Below are positions 37,010 through 44,891 of a DNA stretch of 64,000 nt, piece after piece (the first letter of the stretch is position 1; every line of letters starts with the position of its first letter). A program made the translations under genes and the position numbers. This DNA is from Caulobacteraceae bacterium. Its GTDB lineage: Bacteria; Pseudomonadota; Alphaproteobacteria; Caulobacterales; Caulobacteraceae. The stretch is taken from the NCBI GenBank assembly GCA_003164925.1, contig PLRV01000018.1, positions 23,610 to 87,609 on the forward strand, in the 5' to 3' direction. A model generated the notes under the pieces. It did no database searches. It had not been told where the DNA came from and saw only the letters and a program-made list of their open reading frames with translations.

Positions 37010-37104
37010 GGACCCGCCCCTCGCAGCTAAGTCCCCTCGCGGCTATGTCATCGGGCCCGCTCGCGCGCTCCGGCGATGTTGGCCGAAGCGCGGTCTTAAG
37101 GCGG

Positions 37105-37248
37105 CTAGCGCCAACCCCAGGTGCAGACCCGGTGATGGTGATGGAATGAGCACATACGCATGTGGTGACGGTGCGGCTGGGCGTTCGCGGTTCCCGCCAG
37201 CGTGGCGAGCGTGCTGGCGGCCAGAACGACGGCGATGACTTTTTTCAA
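37105..37248 (-). CDS. Small secreted His/Arg-rich peptide
   Basis: A 47-residue peptide starting at a TTG (KKVIAVVLAAST...), preceded by GGAGGAGTAAGACC. It has an N-terminal signal ending near GTANA and a mature part of about 24 residues with a HHHH run and a Val-Cys-Thr-Trp-Gly-Trp ending, so metal binding in the periplasm is conceivable. Similar tiny His-rich secreted proteins occur in Caulobacterales and Sphingomonads. It lies 95 bases downstream of the ABC-2 permease gene on the same strand. Confidence 0.65.
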   Translation of the reverse strand: MKKVIAVVLAASTLATLAGTANAQPHRHHMRMCSFHHHHRVCTWGWR

Positions 37249-37343
37249 GGTCTTACTCCTCCATTGGCCCCAAGGGGCGACGCTTAGATGAGCGCCCCAT
37301 GGTGAACGGCTCATGAATTGCCGATGAAAAGCGCGACATTTTG

Positions 37344-38147
37344 TCAACCCACGCTCTCGGCGCTATAGCGCGCGATCAGGCCGGTGCGGATGGCGTGGCG
37401 ATAGACAAGGGTGAAGGTCAGGCAAGCCAGAACGATATAGCCCACGGCCATGCCGCAGCTCAACGCGAGCAGCCCTGGCGCCGGGCCCTTGCCCGCCACG
37501 ATCGCGCGCATGCCCTCAAACACATAGGAGGGCGCCAGAAGCCGGCTGACCGCCTGCATCCAGCGGGGAAGCGTGGACAGGGGGTAGAAGACGCCGACGA
37601 AGGGCGACAGGATCGAGGGGATCGGCCAGATCAGCCACTCCGACGCGGGGCCGAGGCGCAGCACGATGGACGCGCCGAACACGCCCAAGGCGATGCCGGT
37701 CAGGAACAGCACCAACACGAAGGGGATCAGCGCCAGGCCGTAGCTCACGAAGGACAGGCCGAACAGGCCGCTCGCCAGGACCAGCATCGCCAACAGGCCC
37801 ACCAGACTGGTGCCGATGGCGGTGATCACCAGGCCCGACAGGTATTCGGACACCTTCAGCGGCGTGGCGAAGATGTTCAGGAAGTTGCGCGACCAGACAT
37901 CCTCGAAAAAGGCGGTCGTCACCCCCTGCATGACGCGCGTGAGGAAATCCCACAGCAGCACCGCGCCCAGGATGGCGGGCACGAAGTTGAAGCGCGCTCC
38001 GGTCACGGTGTTGAGGTAGCGGGTGATGAAGCCCCACAGGACGATGTCGATCGTCACCCAGGCGATCATCGGCAGGAGCCGCACCGGGCTGCCACGGTAG
38101 AGGTAGATCTGCCGCAGCACGATGGCGGCGACGCGCGAGGGGTTCAT
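37344..38147 (-). CDS. ABC-2 type transporter permease
   Basis: A 267-residue permease with about six hydrophobic segments and the ABC-2 pattern SPFVGVFYPLSTLPRWMQAVSRLLAPSYVFEGMR-like near residues 180-215. It pairs with the ATPase encoded just upstream (four-base overlap). Such transporters move lipids, polysaccharide parts or drugs; nothing here picks among them. The N-terminal MNPSRVAAIVLRQIYLYRGS fits the short cytoplasmic start of these permeases. Confidence 0.88.
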   Translation of the reverse strand: MNPSRVAAIVLRQIYLYRGSPVRLLPMIAWVTIDIVLWGFITRYLNTVTGARFNFVPAILGAVLLWDFLTRVMQGVTTAFFEDVWSRNFLNIFATPLKVSEYLSGLVITAIGTSLVGLLAMLVLASGLFGLSFVSYGLALIPFVLVLFLTGIALGVFGASIVLRLGPASEWLIWPIPSILSPFVGVFYPLSTLPRWMQAVSRLLAPSYVFEGMRAIVAGKGPAPGLLALSCGMAVGYIVLACLTFTLVYRHAIRTGLIARYSAESVG

Positions 38148-38899
38148 GCCTCCGCCTCCAGCGACTGTTGCGCCACGCTGACGAACAGATCCTCGAGGGT
38201 CGCCGCGCCGTGTTCGCGGATCAGCGCGTCAGGCTCGCCCTGCAGCAGGATGCGGCCCTGAGCCAGGAACAGCACGCGATGGCACACCTCGGTCACCTCG
38301 TACATGTTGTGGCTGGTCCACAGCACTGCGCCCTGGCGCTCGGCGGCGAAGTTGCGGATGCGGGCGCGGATGTCGCGCGCCGACGAGGGATCGATCGAGG
38401 CGGTCGGCTCGTCCAGCAACAGGAGCTGCGGGTTATTGAGCATCGCCTTGGCTAGGCCCACCCGGGTCTGCTCGCCCGACGACAGTACGCCGCACTTTTG
38501 CCGGCGGAAGCGCAGCAGGTCGAATTCGTCGAGCACCGCTTCAATGCGCGCGCCCAGGGCCTTCACCCCATAGATCATGCCGAACACCCGCAGGTTCTGT
38601 TCGACCGTCAGATTGCCCGGCAGGGGGGCGTAGACGGCGGCGAAATTGGTGTTGGACAAGGCCTCGCTCGGTCTCTTGGCCAGGTCCACGCCGGCGATGC
38701 GGATCGCGCCGGCCGTAGGTTCCAGCACGCCCAGGATCATGTTGATGGTGGTGGTCTTGCCCGCGCCATTGGGGCCGACCAGGCCGACGATCTCGCCCCG
38801 GTTCACGGCGAAGGACACGTCATTCACCGCGACGGTCTGGCCGTAGGTCTTGCACAGCCCCTGAACGGACAGCACGGCGGTGGAATTGGCGGGGATCAT
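38144..38899 (-). CDS. ABC transporter ATP-binding protein
   Basis: A 251-residue ATPase with Walker A GPNGAGKTTTINMI, the signature LSSGEQTRVGLAKAML and Walker B LLLLDEPTASIDPSSARD. It drives the adjacent ABC-2 permease. The gene is divergent from ccmI, with a 406-base gap holding several hairpins. Start is ATG giving MIPANSTAVLSVQGLCKTYG. Confidence 0.92.
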   Translation of the reverse strand: MIPANSTAVLSVQGLCKTYGQTVAVNDVSFAVNRGEIVGLVGPNGAGKTTTINMILGVLEPTAGAIRIAGVDLAKRPSEALSNTNFAAVYAPLPGNLTVEQNLRVFGMIYGVKALGARIEAVLDEFDLLRFRRQKCGVLSSGEQTRVGLAKAMLNNPQLLLLDEPTASIDPSSARDIRARIRNFAAERQGAVLWTSHNMYEVTEVCHRVLFLAQGRILLQGEPDALIREHGAATLEDLFVSVAQQSLEAEA

Positions 38900-38985
38900 C
38901 GAAGCCTTTAGTAGCCGCCCCTGCGCGCCGGAGCACCAATTTCCAGCTCAGGGAGCGCCAGGTTTTGTGGCAATTTCGAAATGAA

Positions 38986-39016
38986 AAGGGCGGCTCCTGT
39001 TGCAGGAACCGCCCTT
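38986..39016 (-). terminator. Candidate minus-strand terminator hairpin
   Basis: AAGGGCGG-rich arms of about 14 bp with one mismatch and a 3-base loop; on the minus strand the stem is followed by TTTTC. It sits between the divergent ABC ATPase and ccmI genes, so if used it would stop a minus-strand transcript that starts right of it. Confidence 0.5.
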
Positions 39017-39064
39017 AATACCCCCTCAGGGCAGATTTCTTGTCAACGAATGGCCATTATTGGC

Positions 39065-39157
39065 TGCTAAACGTTGTGTCACCCGTGAGCTGTATCCCCT
39101 CACTCACGGCAACTGGCCCGGTGGTTGAGGTCCCTCTCACCGGGCCACTCTTTCTTC
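39065..39157 (+). ncRNA. Candidate small RNA with terminator
   Basis: In the 406-base gene-free gap. A hairpin at 39083-39109 (CCGTGAG/CTCACGG, loop containing ATCCCCTCA) is followed by a perfect 10-bp stem at 39114-39147 (TGGCCCGGTG/CACCGGGCCA) and a CTCTTTCTTC tract. This layout is a short RNA ending in an intrinsic terminator. The 5' end is not defined; a GCTAAACG element at about 39066 resembles a Caulobacter-type -10 box. C-rich loops recall alphaproteobacterial stress sRNAs, but no family is recognised. No protein reading frame is convincing here. Confidence 0.42.
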
Positions 39158-39305
39158 AAAGCCTGGATCTCGCAAGAGGTCGGACGCGTGGAGCGGCGGT
39201 ATCTGGCGGGCTGTGGCGCCAGAGGCACAGTGTGGCGGCCGGCTCATCCCGGCCTGAAGTCCGGCGCGCGTTGGCGGCCATGCGCTATTCGTCTATGGAC
39301 AGCCG

Positions 39306-40502
39306 ATGATCGTCTTCTGGATCGCCGCGGCCATTTTGTCCGCCTGCGCCGCCGTGCTGGTGCTCTACCGGGCGGCGCGCCTCGCCCGCCTGCCGGAAGG
39401 CGACCCGACGGTGGAGGTCTACCGTCGCCAGCTTGGCGAGATCGATGACCTGGCCGAGCGGGGTCTGCTGGCCGACAACGAACGCCGCGTAGCGCGCGCG
39501 GAGGCCGCCCGCCGTCTGCTCAGCGCCGCCGACTCGTCCCGGCGTGCGGTCGCGGCCAAGACCGCCGACCCCAAATTCGTTCGGGCGTGCGTGGTGCTGG
39601 GCGCTGTGGCCGCGCCCCTGGCCGCGCTGAGCCTCTATATCGCCCTGGGTTCGCCAGGCCTGCCCGATCAACCTTTCGCCGCGCGCTTGACGGCCTGGCG
39701 GACCGTCGCGGACCCCCGTCTGCTAACGGCCGACCAACTCATGGCCGTGCTCGAAGACGCGGTCAAACGGCGGCCCGACGATCCGCAGGGCCGACTGCTG
39801 TTGGCCCGTGTGCAAGCGGAGACGGGCCGTCTGCCCGCGGCGGCGCAGACCCTCAAGACCGCGGCCCGCCTGGCGCCGGCGCGGGCGGATATCTGGGCTG
39901 CCCTAGGTGAGATCCTGGTGGAACAGGCCGGGGGACAGGAGACCGCCGACGCTGTGGACGCCTTCGGACGAGCCCTGGCGCTGGATCCCGAGGCCGCTGC
40001 GGCCCGCTATCATCTGGCGCGCGCCAAGATCGTGTCCGGCGACGTGCAGGGCGGCCTAAACGGCTGGCGCGCCCTCGCGGCAACCTTGTCGGCGCCGGAG
40101 GAGATCCAGGCGCTTAACGCCCAGATCGCCGCGACGCAACGGGCCGGTCGTCTTATGGAGCCCGACGACGCCCAGCCGCAGGCGCAAGCCGAGAGCCAAA
40201 CCCAGCCTGCCGGCCCAGGCCCCTCGGCAGATCAGGTCCAGGCCGCTCAGCAGGCCTTGGCCGGCGCCGCTCCAGCCGATCAGCAGGCTTTCATCAAGTC
40301 GATGGTGGACAGACTGGCGACAAAGCTGAAAGCCGAACCGCAAGATTGGCGAGGCTGGGCCCAGTTGGTGCACGCCTACGGCGTGTTGGGCGAAACCGAC
40401 CGGCAGGCGGAGGCCTATGCCCAGGCCGCGAAGCGTTTCAAGGCCGATTCGGTCGCCATGAAGGCGTTGGATCAGGCGCGGGCGCCCGGTCCTAAGGCCT
40501 GA
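39306..40502 (+). CDS. ccmI: Cytochrome c biogenesis protein CcmI (CycH)
   Basis: A 398-residue bitopic protein of the cytochrome c maturation system I that holds apocytochrome c. Two N-terminal membrane helices (about residues 3-22 and 97-118) flank a cytoplasmic loop with RQLGEIDDLAERGLL, followed by periplasmic TPR repeats (ADIWAALGEILVEQ, AAARYHLARAKIVSG and a C-terminal WAQLVHAYGVLG) separated by a Gln/Ala/Pro-rich linker. Usually ccmE, ccmF and ccmH follow; here the next gene is on the other strand, so it is solitary in this window. Confidence 0.9.
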   Translation: MIVFWIAAAILSACAAVLVLYRAARLARLPEGDPTVEVYRRQLGEIDDLAERGLLADNERRVARAEAARRLLSAADSSRRAVAAKTADPKFVRACVVLGAVAAPLAALSLYIALGSPGLPDQPFAARLTAWRTVADPRLLTADQLMAVLEDAVKRRPDDPQGRLLLARVQAETGRLPAAAQTLKTAARLAPARADIWAALGEILVEQAGGQETADAVDAFGRALALDPEAAAARYHLARAKIVSGDVQGGLNGWRALAATLSAPEEIQALNAQIAATQRAGRLMEPDDAQPQAQAESQTQPAGPGPSADQVQAAQQALAGAAPADQQAFIKSMVDRLATKLKAEPQDWRGWAQLVHAYGVLGETDRQAEAYAQAAKRFKADSVAMKALDQARAPGPKA

Positions 40503-40530
40503 ATCAGGCCCGATGACTTAAGTTCCGCGG

Positions 40531-41106
40531 TCAAACCGGCAGGACGCCGTTGGTCTTGGCCATGAAGGTGGCGATGTAGTCCATCAGCGGTGGGTTCAGG
40601 CAGTCGTAGGGCGGCAGGCGGAGAGCGCGCAGGCGCGCGCGGATGCCGCCCATCCTTTCGGGATGCACGCCCTGCTCGATGACCGAGGAGACGAAGGCCG
40701 CGAAGGTGGGCGCCGCCGCTCCCGGCTGGACGAACCGTTCGGGATGGACGAACGACAGGCCGGTGAACGGATGCGAGGGTTTTTCCACCGCGCCGTAAAG
40801 GTGAACGCCGCAGTCGGCGCAGGCATGGCGCTCGATCAGGGCCGCGGGATCGACCACCCTCAGCTTGTCGGCGTTGTGGGTGGCTTGGACCCGATCACTG
40901 GGGACGATCGCCACCAGGGCGAACAGCGCCCCTTCCGGTTTCCAACATTTGGTGCAACCGCAGACATGGGCGTGCGCCACCGGGCTGGACACCTGGACCT
41001 CGACCGGACGCTCCACGCACAGGCACCTCAGGGCGCCGCCGGCGAAATCCGCCGCTCCAGGCATGACGCCGTCGTCGACCAGCGGATGGATCTTCACCTC
41101 GGACAT
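40531..41106 (-). CDS. gfa: S-(hydroxymethyl)glutathione synthase
   Basis: Zinc enzyme that speeds the condensation of formaldehyde with glutathione. The 191-residue protein has the cysteine clusters VCGCTKCWKPEGA (near residues 48-60) and HACADCGVHLYG (near 94-105), which bind structural and catalytic zinc, and FTGLSFVHPERF. Length matches Gfa. Its ATG overlaps the ribA stop by one base (TGATG), so the two are co-translated. No formaldehyde dehydrogenase gene is in the window. Confidence 0.9.
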   Translation of the reverse strand: MSEVKIHPLVDDGVMPGAADFAGGALRCLCVERPVEVQVSSPVAHAHVCGCTKCWKPEGALFALVAIVPSDRVQATHNADKLRVVDPAALIERHACADCGVHLYGAVEKPSHPFTGLSFVHPERFVQPGAAAPTFAAFVSSVIEQGVHPERMGGIRARLRALRLPPYDCLNPPLMDYIATFMAKTNGVLPV

Positions 41107-42257
41107 CAGCTTGATGCTCCGGCGGCCGGCGGGGTCAGCAGTGCCTCCAGATCGTGGTCGGCGCGCGCGGCCTTCGTCGCCAGGTAGCCGCGGTTATGCA
41201 CGGTCACCGCCCCGAACAGCGGCCGACGGCCCACGACGTCCAGGCCGGCGCGCATGAGAGCGCCAATCTTCTCCGGGTTATTGGTCAGGAGCACGATCTT
41301 GCGGTAGCCGAGCTTGAGCAGGATCGAGGCCGCGTACTCGAAACGTCGCTCGTCCGGGCTGAAGCCCAGCACGGCGTCGGCTTCTATGGTGTCCATGCTC
41401 TCCTGCTGCAGGGCGTAGGCGCGCATCTTGTTGCCGATGCCGATGCCTCGGCCTTCCTGGTCCAGATACAGCAGCACGCCGCCGCCTTCCGCGGCCAGCC
41501 GGTCCATGGCGCCGCGCAACTGATCGCCGCAGTCGCACTTCATCGATCCAAACAGATCGCCGGTCAGGCAGGCCGAATGGACGCGCACCAGCACCGGCTG
41601 GGCCGGGTCAGGATCGCCAACGATAACAGCCACCTGATCGCGCGGGGTCGGGCCGCCGCGAAACACCAGGAACCGGGCGGCCACACCGCCGGCCAGAGGC
41701 GCTTCGGCGCTGGAGACAAGCTCAAGCTCGTGAAGCCGGGGCGCGTCGGCCGCGCGCGCGGCGCTGAGCTCCAGGCGGAACAGCGACGCGGGCAGCGCCG
41801 CGCCTGGCGCGGCGGGGGCGGCCAAGGCCGCGGGCAGGAACAGAGCCTGTTTGCACAGGGCCACAGCGGCTTCTTCGGCCGGTAGGGCCGCACGCCAGAC
41901 CGGGGGCGGGGCGTGGCGGGCCGAGCAGGCCAGTCGCCAGGCGGAGCCCTGGTCCAAGCCTGCCAGGGGCGAGGCCACCGCCTGGTCCGTTTGCAGGCCC
42001 AGGACGCGGGCTCGGTGGGGAGAAAGTATAAGGCTAGCGTCCGCCATATCGGTGAAGGCGGACAGCACCGACGGCGCGACGCCGTCCAGAGCGGCGATCA
42101 AAGTTGCGCCAGACCCGTCCTGGATCAGCCCGTCCTGGATCAGAAGGGGCCGCCCAGCGCGCAGTTCGCCAACCGCCCGTTCCCGGGCGATCTGGGCGTC
42201 TTCGCCCAACAGCGCGCCTAGCGCCGCCGCCTGTGGACCCTCAAGCTTCCCGTTCAC
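41106..42257 (-). CDS. ribA: GTP cyclohydrolase II with a long divergent N-terminal region
   Basis: Zinc enzyme that opens GTP in riboflavin synthesis. The catalytic domain, about residues 175-370, is complete: VRVHSACLTGDLFGS, the zinc cysteines in KCDCGDQL, YLDQEGRGIGIGNKMRAY, and NNPEKI near the end. The first 170 or so residues are extra. Their pattern (GELRAGRPLLIQDG, IAALDGVAPSVLSAFTDMADASLIL) resembles DHBP synthase (RibB) but lacks its acidic DDEDRENEGD metal motif, so this half is probably catalytically dead. LIQDG is duplicated in tandem at 42118-42144. Confidence 0.92.
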   Translation of the reverse strand: MNGKLEGPQAAALGALLGEDAQIARERAVGELRAGRPLLIQDGLIQDGSGATLIAALDGVAPSVLSAFTDMADASLILSPHRARVLGLQTDQAVASPLAGLDQGSAWRLACSARHAPPPVWRAALPAEEAAVALCKQALFLPAALAAPAAPGAALPASLFRLELSAARAADAPRLHELELVSSAEAPLAGGVAARFLVFRGGPTPRDQVAVIVGDPDPAQPVLVRVHSACLTGDLFGSMKCDCGDQLRGAMDRLAAEGGGVLLYLDQEGRGIGIGNKMRAYALQQESMDTIEADAVLGFSPDERRFEYAASILLKLGYRKIVLLTNNPEKIGALMRAGLDVVGRRPLFGAVTVHNRGYLATKAARADHDLEALLTPPAAGASS

Positions 42258-42435
42258 CGCATGCTCGCCTTAAGACCCGGAAGCGTAAAACCGGATCCTT
42301 GCTCAAATCCGAGGGCTGGCGCTTCAGTCCAGCTGCATCCCCTTAATTAGCAACGCGGGGGTAAATAAACCAGATCGGCCAGCCGATTTCGGCGTCAGGA
42401 GGTCGTCTGCGGCCCAAGGTTGGGGAGGCTATGTC

Positions 42436-43317
42436 ATGGGTGTGGCGCTGACTCATGCGGACAAGCCGCTTTGGCCCGGTGCGGGAGATGTCGGGGCGGT
42501 GACCAAGCACGACTTGGCGCAATATTATGAAGCGGTCGGCGAATGGATGCTGCCGCACATCCGCGGGCGTCCGTGCTCGATCCTGCGGTTTCCCGACGGG
42601 ATCGGCCGGGGCAAGCGCTTTTTCCAACGTCATACGGCCAAGGGGCAGTCCGCGCTGATCACCTCTGTGGCCGTGCCCGGCGAGAGCAAGCCCTATCTGC
42701 AGTTCGACCGGGTCGAGGCGCTCGTGGCGGCGGCGCAGACCGCGGCGTTGGAGCTGCATCCCTGGAATTGCCGGCCGTTCGAGCTGGCGAAGCCCGGCCG
42801 CCTGGTGTTCGACCTGGATCCGGCCCCGGATTTGCCTTTCGACGCGGTCGTCCTCGCCGCGCTTGAGGTCCGGGAGCGACTGGAGACCCTCGGCCTGACC
42901 GCCTTTTGCAAGACCACCGGAGGCAAGGGGCTGCACGTCGTTACGCCGCTGAAGGCCGAAGGCCTCGACTGGCCCGCCGCCAAGACCTTCGCCCGCGACC
43001 TGTGCCAGGCCATGGCGGCGGACGCGCCGGACCGTTACCTGATCTCCATGGCCAAGAGCCGGCGCGGGGGGCGGATATTTCTGGACTATCTGCGCAACGA
43101 TTGGATGTCGACGGCGGTCGCGCCGTTGTCGCCTCGCGGTCGTCCGGGCGCGCCCGTTTCCATGCCCCTGTCCTGGGGACAGGTAAAACCGGGACTCGAT
43201 CCCACGGGCTACACCGTTCGAACCGTGCCTTCGTTGCTGGCGAAGCTGACCGCGTGGGAGGCCTACGACGAGGGCGAACGCTCACTTGCCGAGGCGATCA
43301 TGCGCCTGCGCGCATAG
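42436..43317 (+). CDS. LigD-type DNA polymerase/primase domain, stand-alone
   Basis: A 293-residue archaeo-eukaryotic-primase-like polymerase of the LigD family, the nucleotidyl-transfer part of bacterial non-homologous end joining. Visible parts: [43 protein letters not shown], the catalytic FDLDPAP motif (about 124-132), [14 protein letters not shown] and RSKRGG-like [15 protein letters not shown]. Ligase and phosphoesterase domains and a neighbouring ku are absent. The ATG follows GGGGAGG. Divergent from ribA. The missing partners could be elsewhere in the genome. Confidence 0.9.
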   Translation: MGVALTHADKPLWPGAGDVGAVTKHDLAQYYEAVGEWMLPHIRGRPCSILRFPDGIGRGKRFFQRHTAKGQSALITSVAVPGESKPYLQFDRVEALVAAAQTAALELHPWNCRPFELAKPGRLVFDLDPAPDLPFDAVVLAALEVRERLETLGLTAFCKTTGGKGLHVVTPLKAEGLDWPAAKTFARDLCQAMAADAPDRYLISMAKSRRGGRIFLDYLRNDWMSTAVAPLSPRGRPGAPVSMPLSWGQVKPGLDPTGYTVRTVPSLLAKLTAWEAYDEGERSLAEAIMRLRA

Positions 43318-43326
43318 CGGCCGATG

Positions 43327-43452
43327 TCAACCGAAGCGCACGCTGCGCCGATGCGCGGCTGGAGCGGCGTTCGGGACCGAGGGCTGGCCCATCGCGACGC
43401 CGGACACGGTGGTGAGGAGAGCCACGGAAAGGCAAAGAATAGGGGACTTCAT
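43327..43452 (-). CDS. Short secreted peptide
   Basis: A 41-residue frame with a good signal peptide (MKSPILCLSVALLTTVSG then VAMGQ) and a mature part of about 19 residues rich in Ala, Arg and Pro. A GGAAG sits before the ATG. It is convergent with the LigD-like gene (10 bases apart) and divergent from the Thr-rich lipoprotein. No family is recognised; being short, it could be spurious. Confidence 0.45.
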   Translation of the reverse strand: MKSPILCLSVALLTTVSGVAMGQPSVPNAAPAAHRRSVRFG

Positions 43453-43602
43453 GGGTTGCTTCCAATCCCGACGCCCTGGTGAAACGCAGGGATGATCGAT
43501 CAGTTTCGGTGGAAGTGGACTTGCAGCCGCACGACTTTTTTCGTGCTGTCGGGAACCATCGTCGGGCGCGACTGTTATCAGGCGACAACCGGAGAAACTT
43601 CC

Positions 43603-43839
43603 ATGATCAAACGTGCTGCCCTTGCTACCGCCATGGCGTTTAGCCTCGTCTGCGGCCTCAGCGCCTGTCAAAAGGACAACACGACGACGGCCGCGTCCGA
43701 CACCACGACGACCACGACGACCTCGGACACGTCGTCGGTTTCCGACCTGGCCCCGTCTGACACGGCCGCCGCGCCAACGACCAGTTCGACGACGACCACC
43801 ACCACCACGAACAGCCAGAGCAACCAGGCGACCCATTAG
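43603..43839 (+). CDS. Small Thr/Ser-rich lipoprotein
   Basis: A 78-residue protein starting MIKRAALATAMAFSLVCG with lipobox LSAC (Cys near residue 22). The rest is almost all Thr, Ser, Asp and Ala, with runs of four to seven Thr, so it is likely unfolded and surface or periplasm exposed. GGAGAAACTTCC precedes the ATG. Two strong palindromic hairpins follow the stop. No function can be assigned. Confidence 0.75.
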   Translation: MIKRAALATAMAFSLVCGLSACQKDNTTTAASDTTTTTTTSDTSSVSDLAPSDTAAAPTTSSTTTTTTTNSQSNQATH

Positions 43840-43846
43840 GTCCCTG

Positions 43847-43910
43847 GCTATGGCGCCCGCAATTGCGGGCGCCATAGCGGTAAAGGACGCAGATTTTCTG
43901 CGTCCTTTAC
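43847..43910. terminator. Two perfect hairpins after the Thr-rich lipoprotein gene
   Basis: The first (43847-43878) is a 32-bp perfect palindrome centred on GCAATTGC. The second (43880-43910) has 14-bp perfect arms starting GTAAAGGACGCAGA around a TTT loop. Neither has a long T tract on the plus side, though the second is followed by TTATGT. They may stop transcription from both sides or protect the mRNA 3' end. Confidence 0.7.
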
Positions 43911-43928
43911 TTATGTCTGGTCCGAACC

Positions 43929-44009
43929 AGAGAACGACGCGTCTAGGCGGAATCGTACTCTAGAATGTAGGGCCTGATTCAGTCTTCAAGACGAAGGCGT
44001 CAGGCTCTA
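43929..44009. repeat. Two-hairpin dispersed repeat, copy 3 (shortened)
   Basis: Same orientation as copies 1 and 2. Hairpin 1 (43929-43961) has lost the inner right arm but keeps TCTAGGCGGAATCGT. Hairpin 2 (43968-44009) keeps GTAGGGCCTGATTCAGTCTTC. It lies between the convergent Thr-rich lipoprotein and transglutaminase genes, and its outer edge supplies the latter's TAG stop. Confidence 0.82.
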
Positions 44010-44891
44010 CGCCAGACCGGACAGACGCCGCGGCCGCTCGCCGGTGTCGGCCTCGTAAGCCGAGGCAGGCTGGAACTGGCATTCCTCGGTGATCACCTTG
44101 AATTGAATCAGGTCAATCGGCGTGAAAGCGGTGGTGATGGCGACATCCGTCGCATCTCGGCCCCGGGCCATCGGGATGCGTCCGATCCGGGGGGTGTTGT
44201 GACGTGCGTCGAAGGTCATCCATTCATCGCCGATATAGGCTTCGAACCAGGCGCTGAAATCCATGGGCGAATCCATTGGCGGAACGCCGATATCGCCCAG
44301 ATAGCCCGCGCAATAGCGCGCCGGCACGTTCATGCAACGGCACAAGGTGACAGCGAGGTGGGCGAAATCGCGGCAGACGCCTACGCGTTCTTCGTGGGCC
44401 TCCCAGGCCGTGCGCGTCGGCCGGGCGTGACCATAGCCAAAGGCAATACGTTGGTGGGTGTAGTCAACGATGGCCTGGACCCGCTCCCACCCCGGCTTTG
44501 TCGACCCGAACAGGGACAGGGCCAACGGGGTCATGCGATCAACTTCGCAATAACGGCTGGCTAGCAGATAGAGCAGAGCTTCCTCGGGGAGTTCCTCGAT
44601 CGGGACCTGGCGAGCATCCGGGCGAACGGGATCGGCTTCTCCGCTGTCCCAGACAACAAAATCCGCAGACAGCGTGATCGGACCGGCCGGCGCGACCAAG
44701 CGCGTGCAGATATTTCCGTGTATATCCATAAATCTCGATGAGCGAATGTCAGGGGAAACGTAAATTGTATCCGGCGTTTCCATATCGGATACTCGAGATG
44801 GATGCACGCTTAACGATAAAATCATCGGCGTTTTCGCATGACAGTTGTATATTAGTTCAAACCCTGCGCGGATATGCATCGTGGTTTCCAT
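44007..44891 (-). CDS. Transglutaminase-like cysteine peptidase-fold protein
   Basis: A 294-residue protein with a transglutaminase-like core: the Cys of ERVGVCRDFAHLAVTLCR (about residue 170), the His region around WFEAYIGDEWMTFDARHN with the Asp near 225, in the order Cys-His-Asp. The N-terminal part has the beta-rich entry domain seen in bacterial transglutaminase-like proteins. No signal peptide is clear, so a cytoplasmic place is likely; the family includes peptidases and amidases whose targets are often unknown. Start could be the second Met (MHIRAGFE). Its upstream stretch is unusually A/T-rich. Confidence 0.85.
   Translation of the reverse strand: METTMHIRAGFELIYNCHAKTPMILSLSVHPSRVSDMETPDTIYVSPDIRSSRFMDIHGNICTRLVAPAGPITLSADFVVWDSGEADPVRPDARQVPIEELPEEALLYLLASRYCEVDRMTPLALSLFGSTKPGWERVQAIVDYTHQRIAFGYGHARPTRTAWEAHEERVGVCRDFAHLAVTLCRCMNVPARYCAGYLGDIGVPPMDSPMDFSAWFEAYIGDEWMTFDARHNTPRIGRIPMARGRDATDVAITTAFTPIDLIQFKVITEECQFQPASAYEADTGERPRRLSGLA

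Noticed and set aside
43327-43875. A 182-residue minus-strand frame opposite the Thr-rich lipoprotein
   Set aside because: Its first two thirds are low-complexity antisense sequence; only the final 41 residues have a plausible signal peptide.
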